From the NCBI GenBank assembly GCA_025403435.1, contig CM046350.1:34352062-34416061 (forward strand): 64,000 bases of DNA, given 5' to 3'. Below the pieces are notes generated by a model. That model was not told where the DNA came from. It saw only the letters and a list, made by a program, of their open reading frames with translations, and searched no databases. Source of the DNA: Artocarpus heterophyllus (lineage: Eukaryota; Streptophyta; Magnoliopsida; Rosales; Moraceae). Position numbers and translations under genes: made by a program. Below are positions 46,802 through 59,020 of this stretch, piece by piece (within the stretch, counting starts at the first letter, position 1; every line of letters begins with the position of its first letter).

Positions 46802-48455
46802 AAGGTTTTTACATAAATTTGTAAGTTTGTAATTATGTTATATGCATAAATTTTGTGATCTTAGTCTCTCCTATGCTTGAATTGAATTTTATAGAGAGAT
46901 GGCACTCTAGGTTTCTATATAATATATAAATGTTGTCATGGATTATATGGTGAATGTTTATTAATTAATTATGGTTGATTAAATTGTTGTTTAATTATTA
47001 ATTAATTAATTAATACCGGTTATGGTTCCTTAGAGGTTAGAATGTGTATATAGGTTTTTCATGTAATTAGATGGCGGACTATCATCTCCATCTAGGAGTT
47101 GTTATTTAATTTTTAATTTGTAAGAATTTTGTAATTAAATAATTATTCAGAGAAGACGGAACGAGAACTCGGATCTTAAAGATTGATGATGGCGCCTCCA
47201 GGTATTTCTTGAGTCTCTAATTTTATGTTTTTGAATTGTTGAAAATAAAATTGATGAATTGCATTAAAATTGTGTTTTCTGGATTAAGGTTTCTTCTGCT
47301 CGGTCGGCATGCCAGACCTCACAGTTCGGCAGGCCGGAGGTCACAAATTGGCAAGCCGGACGTACGGTCCGGTAAACCGACAGTGGGGCAGAAATTTTGG
47401 TGCTCTGCCGGCAGGTCGAACCTTCATGTTCAGCAGGCCGAACCTCCATGATCGATAGGCCGATCACTTAGATCGGCCTGTCGATCGAGAGCTGCCAGGT
47501 GTCCAGAAAAGGTGCAATTTTTCTGTTGCAGTTTTAATTTTATTTTTGGGATAATTCTGAGAAACATTAAATTTGGATATGACCAGAAATATGAAGTGTT
47601 CGATTCATACGGGATTGAGGACTTGAAGATGGATATTACATGAAGAAGGATACAGCTTGAGGATTCAAGGATGAAGAATCGACAAATGTCTCGATTATTC
47701 TCTTGTAATCTTAGTTTTCTATTCTCTAGGGTGGAACCATACTATTACGGTTATTATTATTATTATGCTTGTAGCTTTGCTTGATTGCTTTGCTTGTCTG
47801 CATTATAATATGATTTACCATGTATATTGATAACATGCCATATAGAATAGGGAGTGCCGCTCATATTAAAATTGTTCATGCATAATTTTAAAATAAAACC
47901 TTGACTTCAAAAGATTGAGTAGGAGAAGGTTTTCGAAGAGAGAACCTAAGGCCTCCATCGTTGGTCCATAAGAAGAACATGGTGGTCCTGACCCCTAGGA
48001 AGGGATTTCTATCATGTACTAGATTGGATCTCTGAAAGGATAAGATATTTTAGTATGATTTATAATTGCACACCTCTAGGTGGTGATTATAAATCATAGA
48101 TAAAATATTAAAACGGTGGTTATACACTCACGTTAATTTTATTATTAACCTCCCCTAGGAGCTCTGTTAATAAAATTAATGGCCAAAGAAACGATTATTA
48201 GTATATGCTGGATCATATGGGTCCTGGATGGCATATATTAATCAGGAGGGGATCCGTGTTCCTAATTGAATTTGGCATGACTCCCCTAGGAGCTTGTTGA
48301 ATTCTGAGTTGGGAATTATCGTTGTAAGGTTGTGATATTTTCAAGATTTTGACACATAAACACATTTGTATAATTTTACATGATTGTGTTATCTTACTAA
48401 ATTATTATATATGTTTGCTTATGTTTGGTATATGATTCTTTATTGTAGATTGAAA
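46802..48455 (+). mobile_element. Leader of copia element 2
   Basis: An unusually long (1.65 kb) untranslated leader between the primer site and gag. It contains the dyad array at 47303-47484, a TAATTAAT run near 46995 and, at the end, a splice-acceptor-like TTTATTGTAG (48439-48448). ORFs inside are short and not conserved. Confidence 0.85.
47303..47484 (+). repeat. Dyad-motif array in the leader of element 2
   Basis: Units start at 47303, 47325, 47347, 47368, 47407, 47429, 47451 and 47472 (mostly 21-22 bp), e.g. TTCGGCAGGCCGG and ATCGGCCTGTCGA. The array is in transcribed sequence, unlike the U3 array. Confidence 0.85.
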
Positions 48456-51400
48456 ATGTCTAAAAACGCTTTATCATCGATACTTGACAAAAACCAATTA
48501 ACCGGTGAGAACTATAATGATTGGAAACGGAACCTGGACATCGTCCTTTCCTTTGAGAAACTGAAATATGTTCTGACAACTCCTTGTCCTCCCGAGCCTA
48601 CGGGAGAATCAACTAATGAGCAATTTCAAGCATACGGTCGCTGGAAAGATGCTAATGATCAGGCCCGCTGCTATGTTATGGCTAGCATGAACAATGTGCT
48701 GCAGGCTCAACATCAGGATTATGAGATTGCGAAGCAGATCTTGGATAATCTTGAGGACATGTTTGGAGGCCAAGCCATAACAAAGCGGCAAGGGGCGCTT
48801 CGGAAACTCTTAAACTGTAGACAGAGACCGGGGACATCTGTAAAGGAGCATATGATGTTGGTCATGGGTTACCTCGCTGAGGCTCAAACCAATGGAGCCG
48901 ACATCGATGCTGAAACTCAGATGACTATGGTCTTTGAGCCTCTGTCTAAGGAATTTATTTCGTTTAGAGCTACTTTTAATTTGAGCAATAGACAGGATAT
49001 GACCTTGATAGAACTAATGAAACAGTTACAGGAGTTTGAACTGCTGATCAAGGAGTCTCCTGCTGGTGGAGAGGCCAATATGGTAGCTGCTTCTGGTTCC
49101 AATCCTAACTCTGAGAATGGAAAGAAGCAACGGGCCAAGAGTGGTAAGTCTTCTATTCCTGTTGCTACTAAGAGCAAGAAGAAGAAGAAGAAGAACCCAA
49201 AGAAGCTTAAGTGCTTCTTTTGTGGTAAGGTCGGGCATATAAAGAAGCATTGCAAGGACTTACTTTCCAAGGGAGGTAGGTGTGATCTTCTATATTTAGA
49301 AACTTGTTTGGTTGAGGAATCCAGTGACATTTGGGTCATAGATTCCAGTGCAACTAATCATGTTTGTGTTTCTTTACAGGGATTCAAAGAAACAAGAAGT
49401 CTACTTCGTGAAGACTTAACGCTTCGGATGGGCGATGGATCCTTGGTCTCAGCGGAAGCAGTGGGAGATGTCCATCTTTATTTTTATAATTATAGGAGTT
49501 TAATTTTGCGAGACTGTTTTTATGTTCCTAAATTTAAAAGGAATTTAATTTCTGTATCTTCTTTATTTAAAGACTCCTACATGGTATCTTTTAATGAAAA
49601 AGTGGTGATTCGTAAAAACAAATCTTTTATCTGTTCTGGATGGATGCAAAATAATCTATATTTTATCAAACCTAAGATGGACTTATTGCTTAATGCTGAG
49701 ATAAATGATAATGACTCAAAAAGACTTAAAACTTCTCACTCTAATAAGACTTATCTTTGGCATTTGCGCCTTGGCCATATTAACCTGAATAGGATTCAAA
49801 GGTTGGTAAGGGATGGACCTTTAAGTCACTTAAAGGTGGAATCTATACCTCAATGTGAGTCTTGTTTGGAGGGTAAAATGACCAAAAGACCATACGGGTC
49901 TAAGGGCAATAGGGCTGAAGGGGTTCTAGAACTTGTGCATAGTGATGTTTGCGGACCGATGAACATCCGGGCACGAGGAGGGTATGAGTACTTCGTCACT
50001 TTTATTGACGATTACTCAAGATATGGGTATGTGTACCTAATGCACCACAAAAGCGAAACTTATGATAAGTTCAGGGAGTTTCGGGCTGAAGTGGAAAAGC
50101 AATTGGGTAAACCCATAAAGGCACTTCGATCTGATCGAGGTGGGGAATACCTTTCTGATGAGTTCTTGGGACACTTGTTAGAGAATGGGATTTTATCCCA
50201 TTTGACTGCGTCGGGCACTCCGCAGCAGAATGGCGTAGCGGAGAGAAGGAATAGGACTTTGTTGGACATGATTCGGTCCATGATGAGTTATTCATCATTG
50301 CCTTTATCCTTTTGGGGATATGCACTACAAACCGCATGTTATCTTTTGAACAATGTGCCTTCAAAATCGGTCCCTAAAACTCCTCACGAGTTGTGGACAA
50401 GACGGAAGACATCCTTAAACCATATTTGCATATGGGGATGTCCAGCTCATGTCCTGTTTAAGGATCCGAATAAGTTGGAAGCACGTTCAGAAGTTTGCGT
50501 GTTTGTAGGATATCCAAAAGGGACTAAAGGGGGTTATTTTTATAACCCAAAGGAAAATAAAGTCGTGGTTTCAACTAATGCAACTTTCCTTGAGGAGAGT
50601 TAGATGAACGACTTTAAACCTCGAAGCAAAGTGGTGCTTGAGGAGTTGAGGGGTGATCCATTTACTCCGGAGGTTCCGAATGAAACCGTTCCGATTAGTG
50701 TAGAAAAACCAAACAAACCTGAACAACAACCTCAGGGGCTTCGGCGTAGTGGGAGGATCGGGCGTCAACCTGAGAGGTATATGTTCAATGGGGAAGTCTT
50801 TTTGGCTGAACCGGATGAACATGACAGGGATCCTTATACTTACGCAGAAGCTATGGAGGATGTTGATTCAAGACTCTGGACAGAGGCCATGAACATAGAG
50901 ATGAAGTCTATGGAGACTAATCGGGTATGGGAGCTTGTGGATCTTCCCGAAGGGGTAAAACCCATAGAGTGTAAGTGGATCTACAAGAGGAAAAGAGGAG
51001 TGGATGGAAAGGTCGAAACCTTTAAGCCTAGACTGGTAGCTAAGGGTTATACGCAAAAGGAAGGAATCGATTATGAGGAAACCTTTTCGCCTGTAGCCAT
51101 GCTTAAGTCCATCTGGATTCTCTTGTCCATAGCTGCCGCTCTCGACTACGAGATTTGGCAGATGGATTTCAAGACGGCTTTTCTGAATGGCTATCTTGAT
51201 GAGTCCATTTATATGGAACCACCAGACGGGTTCAAGGTCGCGGGTCAAGAGGGTAAGGTTTGTAAGCTGCTAAAGTCAATTTATGGACTTAAGCAGGCTT
51301 CTCGTTCTTGGAACATAAGATTTGATCAAGTGATCAATACTTATGGGTTCTCACAAAATGTGGATGAACCATGTGTTTACAAACACATTAAGAATGGGAA

Positions 51401-52409
51401 GGTGGTTTTTCTACTACTCTATGTGGATGACATTCTGCTAATTGGCAATGACGTTGGGGCATTGTCATCGGTCAAATTATGGTTGACCAAGCAGTTTGAC
51501 ATGAAGGACTTAGGTGAGGCTAATTTTGTTCTCGGTATCCAGATCTTTCGGGATAGGAAGAACAAAATGATAGCTTTGTCACAGGCCAGCTACATAGATA
51601 AAATTCTCAGGAGGTTTGCAATGCAGGATTCCAAGAAAGGTGGGCAACCATCTAGGTCTGGAATTACTCTTTCTAAGAAAGACTCTCCAAAGTCTTATGA
51701 AGAAAGAGAATACATGAAGAATGTACCTTATGCTTCTGCAGTGGGTAGTCTCATGTATGCCATGCTTTGCACTTGACCAGATATTAGCTATACGGTCGGG
51801 ATTGTGAGTCGATTTCAGGCAGATCCAGGACCGAACCATTGGGTTGCGGTAAAGCATATTTTCAAGTACCTAAGAAGGACTCGAGGGTATATGCTTGTGT
51901 ATTCGGGTGAGGATTTAACTCCTCTAGGATACACTGATTTAGATTTTCAATCCTGCCTGGATTCTAGGAAATCGACTTCGGGGTTTGTGTTTACTCTAGG
52001 TGGCGGTGCCATCAGTTGGAGAAGTGTGAAGCAAGATTGTACTTCAGATTCAACGATGGAGGCCGAGTATCTGGCGGCTAGTGATGCTTCGAAAGAAGCA
52101 GTGTGGCTCCGCAAGTTCCTTGGGGATCTTGAGGTAGTTCCTGGTATGGATAAGGCGGTATCACTATACTGTGATAACAGTGCGGCGGTAGCTAATGCTA
52201 AGGAACCAAGATTTCACAAGAAGAGTAAGCATATTGATCGAAAGTATCATGTGATAAAGGACTTCATTGAGAGCGGGCATGTCACGGTGTGCAAGATCGC
52301 GTCAGAGGACAATTTAGCTGATCCATTCACGAAGACACTTACTGGGAGAGTCTTCGAGAGGCATGTAGAAGCTATAGGGATGCGAAATTTGCAGTATTTA
52401 CTCACTTAG
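48456..52409 (+). pseudogene. Copia gag-pol with two premature stops (element 2)
   Basis: It has the same 1317-codon length as element 1 with no indels, and is nearly identical. Codon 716 (50601-50603) is TAG where element 1 has TAC, between integrase and reverse transcriptase. Codon 1107 (51774-51776) is TGA where element 1 has CGA, between RT and RNase H. The protease site reads DSS instead of DSG. Gag, the CCHC knuckle, the integrase triad and YVDD are preserved. The element cannot make a full polyprotein unless the stops are read through, but its gag and integrase part (through codon 715) would still be made. Neighbouring LTRs, primer site and polypurine tract are those of an autonomous family. 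Confidence 0.93.
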
Positions 52410-52423
52410 TGCAAGTGGGAGAT

Positions 52424-54462
52424 TGTTAGACATGTATGCTCTAAGGAGTAAAAATGTAATACGTTTTTGGAGACATTTTTATCAATAAAGAATTTATTCA
52501 TTTATATATACCAAATATTGTCCTCTTTACGTTCATATTTGTTGAATGTATGATAAGCAAACATTAGTCTGAGACTGTCAGTCTAAACCTTAAGAATTGG
52601 GCATATGATGGGATAATTATGCGGAAGACACAATTCTTCGGGTGACAGTCTAAAACATATGATCCGCAATCGAGGGAATAAAGTTGGGTGCTTTATTCAT
52701 GTAAAGATTGTTATGTTGTCTATATCCCTTTTGGGAGATGGTTTGTCTTGGCCATCGGAGTTGGACTCCGTGAATAGAAACATTGGCGCGTTGTCATAGT
52801 TGACGATGTGTTGGATCGGGACATAAAGTGAATTGATTTTGATTAATAATTCTGTCTTGGAAAATCGATTCACTTTAGACAATCATTTGTATTGTATCTT
52901 AATCCTGAGATGAATAATGGGCCCGTTGTCTCGACTTTTGTCTTTTGATGTACCAATGGGTGACTCCCACATCTCTATAGTGGCATGCATGCCGGTACGT
53001 TGGAGGCATGACTCTTGATAGCGTAGACTTGTTATTCATAGATATGGAATCCATAGCTCCTCTTTAGGAGTAATGATATCCTCTTATATGCGTTGTCTTG
53101 TAATTGGAAAACTTGAGCGCTCAACCATTTGGATACATAGGTGTAACTGAATGGTATACTATCTTTGGATGGTAAGTTTTCTAATGGTGAGACAATGGAA
53201 CGTAAGATAAAAAATAATCAGGAAGGTAAGACAGAACTTGTCCTCAAGCCGATTATGGATGATCATATGGGGATACAATACACTATGATATGTCATGGAG
53301 ACTTAGCTACACGAGCTTCGTAATTCTATAAAGTTTGAGAGTGCAGCTCCAAGCTTTTAGTGGAGTAGCGTTGGAGTTGATAATTGTGAAATGTATATCT
53401 GGGATATTGGGTTTCATAATTATCATGAGCTTGAACTTTATAGGTCCATTTTGGTCCCCTTTGCTAGCTCACAAAATCTTGTAACGACACGGCGTGCTTT
53501 TCCAATAATTGGTGACTTATGTCGAATTTATCAGATTGGTTTAAAATTTATTAGAATCAAATAATTCATGTCTGTTTATCGGTTGAATTAATTATGTAAG
53601 AAAATTAGTTCAAGATGAACTTGTTGAATTATTGCGTTCGGGTAATTCTTGTTTGTTTGTCGGTTGTTTTAATTTTGGACAATTAGAACAAGATAAACTT
53701 GTAGAATTATTGTGAATTAATTTATTTTCTTAGAGATTATCTTGATAAAGTTTGTTTTGATCAGATATCTTTTCTATTGGGCTATTTGAATCAAAACTAA
53801 GACTTTATCCTTTAGAATCTCGGGTGGAAAATAAAAGATTCGCGGAGATTTTTTCTCGGCAGTTCGGCCTGCCGGATGACGTGTTCGGCCTGCCGAATTG
53901 GCCTGTTCGGCCTGCCTATCAGAAAGTTCGGCCTGTCGACCGACGACAGTTAAGATTACGCGTTTTCACGCCTATCTTATCAGATATTGATCCGAACTTG
54001 ATTCTGTTTCAATTTTTTGAGACCTAATCTGATATGGACTGACCCTAGGACCAATAGGTATAAAAAGGGAGTGAGTCTAATGATTTACTTAGATCAATTT
54101 GAGAGATTAAGAGTGATACTCTTCGAGTTAGCATCTAAAAACTCCCTGAGAGCTTTTGTTCACAAATCACGAACACTAGCTTTGGGTTCTCTCTATTGGT
54201 TGGAAGGAGAGTCACCGGTGGAAGAGCTGTACGTGTGAGCCCACACTCACTCCGGTTGTGGATAGAGAATAGCAAAGAAGACCAGTTGGTTGAGGCTCTT
54301 CTGGAACGTTACTTCTCTACACAGGTCGCGGAGGTTCTTCGGCACACTGAGGTTAGTAAGATCTGTTTAATTTATACATATAACATGTCAAACTTGTGTT
54401 TTGGAAAATATTCAGACGAAATTTTTTTTTTTAAAATTCCGCTGCGCACTTTGTTTCCAACA
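52424..54462 (+). repeat. 3' LTR of copia element 2
   Basis: A 2039-bp complete LTR, TGTTAGACATG...TTTCCAACA. It contains the dyad array at 53863-53939 and TATAAAAA at 54059. Right of it, minus-strand copia pol text (element 3) begins at once. Element 2 thus appears to have inserted into element 3. Confidence 0.93.
53863..53939 (+). repeat. Dyad-motif array in U3 of element 2 3' LTR
   Basis: Four units at 53863, 53884, 53906 and 53927 (21-22-21). Three of the four first halves read TTCGGCCTGCC where element 1 has CATGCC in two units, so the centres vary while the arms stay. Confidence 0.9.
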
Positions 54463-57343
54463 TGAGACTACCCACTACTGAAGCATAATGCATCTTCTCA
54501 TGTATTCTCTTTCTTCATAAGACTTTGGAGAGTCTTTCTTAGAAATAGTAATTCCAGACCTAGATGGTTGCCAACCTTTCTTGGAATCCTGCATTGCAAA
54601 CCTCCTGAGAATTTTATCTATGTAGCCAGCCTAGGACAAAGCTATCATTTTATTCTTTCTATCCTGAAAGATCTGGATACCGAGAATAAAATCAGCCTCA
54701 CCTAAGTCCTTCATGTCAAACTACTTGGTCAACCATAATTTGACCGATGACAAAGCCCCAATGGCATTGCCAATTAGCAGAATGTCATCTACATAGAGCA
54801 GTAGAAAAACCACATTCTCTTCCTTAATGTGTTTGTAAACACATGGCTCATCCACATTTTGTGAGAACCCATAAGTCTTGATCACCTGATCAAGTCTTAC
54901 GTTTCAAGAACGAGAAGCCTGCTTAAGTCCATAAATTGACTTTAGCAGTCTACAAACCTTACCTTCTTGACCCTTGACCTTGAACTCATCTGGTTGTTCT
55001 ATATAAATGGACTCATCAAGATAGCCATTTAGAAAAACCATCTTGACATCTATTTGCCAAATCTCATAGTCGAGAGCGGCAACTATGGACAAGAGAATCT
55101 GGATGGACTTAAGCATGGCTACAGGCAAAAAGGTTTCCTCAAAATCGATTCCTTCCTTTTGCGTATAACCCTTAGCTACTAGTCTAGCCTTAAAGGTTTC
55201 AACCTTTCCATCCACTCCTCTTTTCCTCTTGTAGATCCACTTACACCCTATGGGTTTTACCCCTTCAGAAAGATCCACAAGCTCCCAGACCTGATTAGTC
55301 TCCATAGACTTTATCTCTGTGTTCATGGCCTCTATCCAGAGTTTTGAATCAACATCCTCCATAGCCTCTACGTAAGTATAAGGATCCCTATCCTGTTCAT
55401 CCAGTTTAGCCAAAAAGACTTTCCCATTGAACATATACCTCTAAGGTTAACACCCGATCCTCCCACTACGCCGAAGCCCCTTAGGTTGTTGTTTAGGTTC
55501 GTTTGGTTTCTACATTGATCGAAACGGTTTCATTCGGAACCTCCGGAGTGATCGGATCACTCCTTAACATGTCAAGCACCACTTTGCTTCAAGGTTTAAA
55601 TTTGTCCATGTAACTCTCCTCAAGGAAAGTTGCATTAGTTGAGACCATGACTTTATTTTCCTTTGGGTTATAGAAATAACCCCCTTTAGTCCCTTTTGGA
55701 TATCCTACAAACACGCAAACTTTTGAACGTGCTTCCAACTTATTCGCATCCTTAAACAGGACATGAGCCGAACATCCCCATATGCGATTATGGCTTAAGG
55801 ATGTCTTCCTGCCAGTCCACAACTCGTGAGGAGTCTTAGGGACCAATTTTGAAGGCACATTGTTCAAAAGATAACATGCGGTTTGTAGTGCATATCCCCA
55901 AAAAGATAAAGGCAATGATGAATAACTCATCATGGACCTGATCATGTCCAATAAAGTCCTATTTCTTCTCTTCGCTATGCGATTCTACTGCAGAGTGTCC
56001 AATAAAGACCTGCTCAGGTTAATATGACCAAAGCACAAATGCCAAAGATAAGTCTTATTAGAGTGAGAAGTTTTAAGTCTTTTAGAGTTATTATCATTTA
56101 TCTCAGCATTAAGCAGTAAGTCCACCTTAGGTTTGATAAAATATAGATTATTTTACATCCATCCAGAATAGATAAAAGATTTGTTTTTACGAATCACCAC
56201 TTTATCATTAAAAGAAACCAAATAGGAGTCTTTAAATAAACAAGCTACATAAATTAAATTCCTATTAAATTTAGGAACATAAAAACAATCTTGCAAAAAT
56301 AAATTCCTATAATTATCAAAATAGAGATGGACGTCTCCCACTGCTTCTGTTGAGAACAAAGATCCATCGCCTATCCAAAGCGTGAAGTCCTCATGTAGCA
56401 GGCTTCTCGTTTCTTTGAACCCCTATAGAGAAACACAAACATGATTAGTTGCACCGAAATCTATGACCTAAATGTCACTAGATTCCTCAACCAAACAAGT
56501 TTCTAAATACAAAAGATCACACCTATCTCTTTTAGAAAGGAAGTCCTTGCAATGCTTCTTGATGTGGCCGACCTTCCCACAGAAGAAGCACTTAAGCTTC
56601 TTCAGGTTCTTCTTCTTCTTTTTCTTGCTCTAGGTGCTAGCAGGAATAGAAGACTTCCCATTCTTGGCCTGTTGCTTCTTTCCATTCCCAGAGTTGGGAT
56701 TGGAACCAGAAGCAGCCACCATGTTGGCCTTTCCACCTGTAGGAGACTCCCTGATCAGCAGTTCAAACTCCTGTAACTATTTCATTAATTTTGTCATGGT
56801 CATATTCATCTATTGCTTGAATTAAATGTAGCTCTATGGAATAAATTCCTTTGAGAGAGTCTCAAAGACCATAGTCATCTGAGTTTCAGCATCGATGTCG
56901 GCTCCATTGGTTTGAGCTTCAGCGAGGTAACCCATGACCAACATTATGTGCTCCTTTACAAATGTCCCCAGCCTCTGTTTGCAGTTAAGAAGTTTTTGAA
57001 GTGCCCTTTGCCACTTTGTTATGGCTTGGCCTCCAAATCTGCCTTCAAGATTATCCAAGATCTACTTCGTAGTCTTATAATCCTGATGTTGAGCCTGCAA
57101 CACGTTATTCATGCTAGCCATAACATAACAGCAGGCCTGATCATTAGCATCTTTCTAGCGATCATACGTTTGGAATTGCTCAGTAGTTGAGTCTCTCGTA
57201 GGCTTGGGTGGACAAGGGGTTGTCAGCACATACTTCAATTTCTCAAAGGAGAGGACGATATCCAGGTTCCATTTTCAATCATTATAATTCTCTCTGGTTA
57301 ATAGGTTTTTGTCAAGTATCGATGATAAAGCATTTTTAGACAT
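54463..57343 (-). pseudogene. Decayed copia gag-pol (element 3, minus strand)
   Basis: Minus-strand gag-pol of the same family, starting with an ATG at 57343 and lacking the region after about codon 1100 (its left end abuts the LTR of element 2). It holds several stops and frameshifts. It also has an internal deletion of roughly 445 bp: pre-integrase text at ~56030 jumps to the end of the integrase core at ~55980, removing the first two catalytic Asp. Readable stretches include integrase C-terminus and RT (54904-55434, up to [14 protein letters not shown] text), the protease-following region (~56153-56359) and gag (56834-57343). It is inactive and clearly older than elements 1 and 2. Confidence 0.9.
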
Positions 57344-59020
57344 TTTTAATCTACCATAAAGAATCATATACCAAACATAAGCAAACATATCATAATAATT
57401 TAGTAAGATAACACAATCATGTAAAAAAAAAATACAAATGTGTTTATGTGTCAAAACCTTGAAAATATCGTAATCTTACAACGATAATTCCCAACTTAGA
57501 ATTCAACAAGCTCCTAGAGAGTCATGCCAAATTCAATCAGGAACACAGATCCCCTCCTGATTAATATATGCCATCCAAGACCCGTATGATCTAGCATATA
57601 TTAATAATCGTTTCTTTGGCCATTAATTTTATTAACAGAGCTCCTAAGAGAGGTTAATAATAAAATTAATGTAAGTGTATAACCATTGTTTCAATATTTT
57701 ATCCATGATTTCTAATCACTACCTAGGGGTGTGCAACCATAAATCATGCTAAAATACCTTATCCTTTTAGAGATCCAATCTGGTACATGATAGAAATCCC
57801 TTCCTAAGGGTCAAGACCACCATGTTCTGCCCATAGACCAACGATGGAGGCCTTAGGTCCTCTCTTCGAAAACCTTTTCCCACTCAATCTTTTGAAATCA
57901 AGGTTTTATTTTAAGAACATGCATGAACAATTTTAATATAAGCGACACTCCCTATTCTATAGAACATGTTATCAATATACATGACAAATCATATTATAAT
58001 GCAGACAAGCAAAGCTACAAGCAAAATAATAAATAACCGTAATATTATGGTTCCACCCTAGAGAATAGAAAATAAAGATTACAAGAGAATAATCGAAACA
58101 TATTATCGATTCTTCATCCTTGAATCTCCAGATAGTATCCTTCTTCACGTAATGCCCATCTCCAAGTCTTCAATCCCGTATGAATCGAATACTTTATATT
58201 CCTGGTCATATCCAAATTCAATGTCTCTTAGAATTGTCCAAAAAAAATAAAAACTGCATTAAAAAACTGCAGCTTTTCTGAAAAAATTTCCAACTCTTGG
58301 TCGGCAAGCCGATCTAGATGACCGGCTTGCCAGTCATGACCATCGGCCTGCCGACTTATGAAAGATCGGCCTATCGAACTAAAGGTTTGGCCTGCCGCTA
58401 GAGCCTCCTGATTTTTGCCCTGTTGTTAGCCTACCGAACCTCACGTCCGGCCAGCCAATCTACGACCATCAGCTAGCCGAACTGGAAGGTTTGGCATGCC
58501 GACTAAGCAGGAATCACTCATTCTAGAAAATACAATTTTTGATGCAATTCATAAATTTATTTTCAATAATTCAAAAACATAAAATTAGAGACTCAGGAAA
58601 TACCTAGAAGCGTCATCATCAATCTTCTAGATCCGCCTTCTAGATCTGTCTTCTTCGAATAATTATTTAATTACAAAATTCTTATAAATTTAAAAATAAA
58701 TAATAATTCCTAAACGGAGATGATAGTCCACCATCTAATTACATGAAAAACCTAGATACATATTCTAACCTCTAAGGAACCATAATCGGTATAAATTAAT
58801 TAATTAATAAATAATTAAATAACAATTTAATCAACCATAATTAATTAAGGAACATTCACCACATAATCCATGACAACATATATAATATATAGAAACCTAA
58901 AGTGCCAATTCTCTATAAAATTAAATTCAAACATAGGAGAGACTAAGATCACAAAATTTATACATATAACATGATCACAAACATGAAAATTTATGTAAAA
59001 ACCATGGTTCTAATGCCAAT
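57344..59020 (-). mobile_element. Leader of copia element 3 (minus strand)
   Basis: It parallels the leader of element 2 base for base at moderate divergence. A mutated primer site lies at 59006-59018 (TGGCATTAGAACC on the minus strand) and the dyad array at 58300-58502. Confidence 0.88.
58300..58502 (-). repeat. Dyad-motif array in the leader of element 3
   Basis: About nine units, including starts at 58300, 58322, 58342, 58365, 58386, 58468 and 58490, e.g. ATCGGCCTGCCGA. Spacing is mostly 21-23 bp. Confidence 0.8.

Noticed and set aside
54017..54465. ORFs at the LTR 3' end (also 6151-6384)
   Set aside because: Repeated wherever the LTR is repeated; they follow LTR sequence and do not connect to gag.
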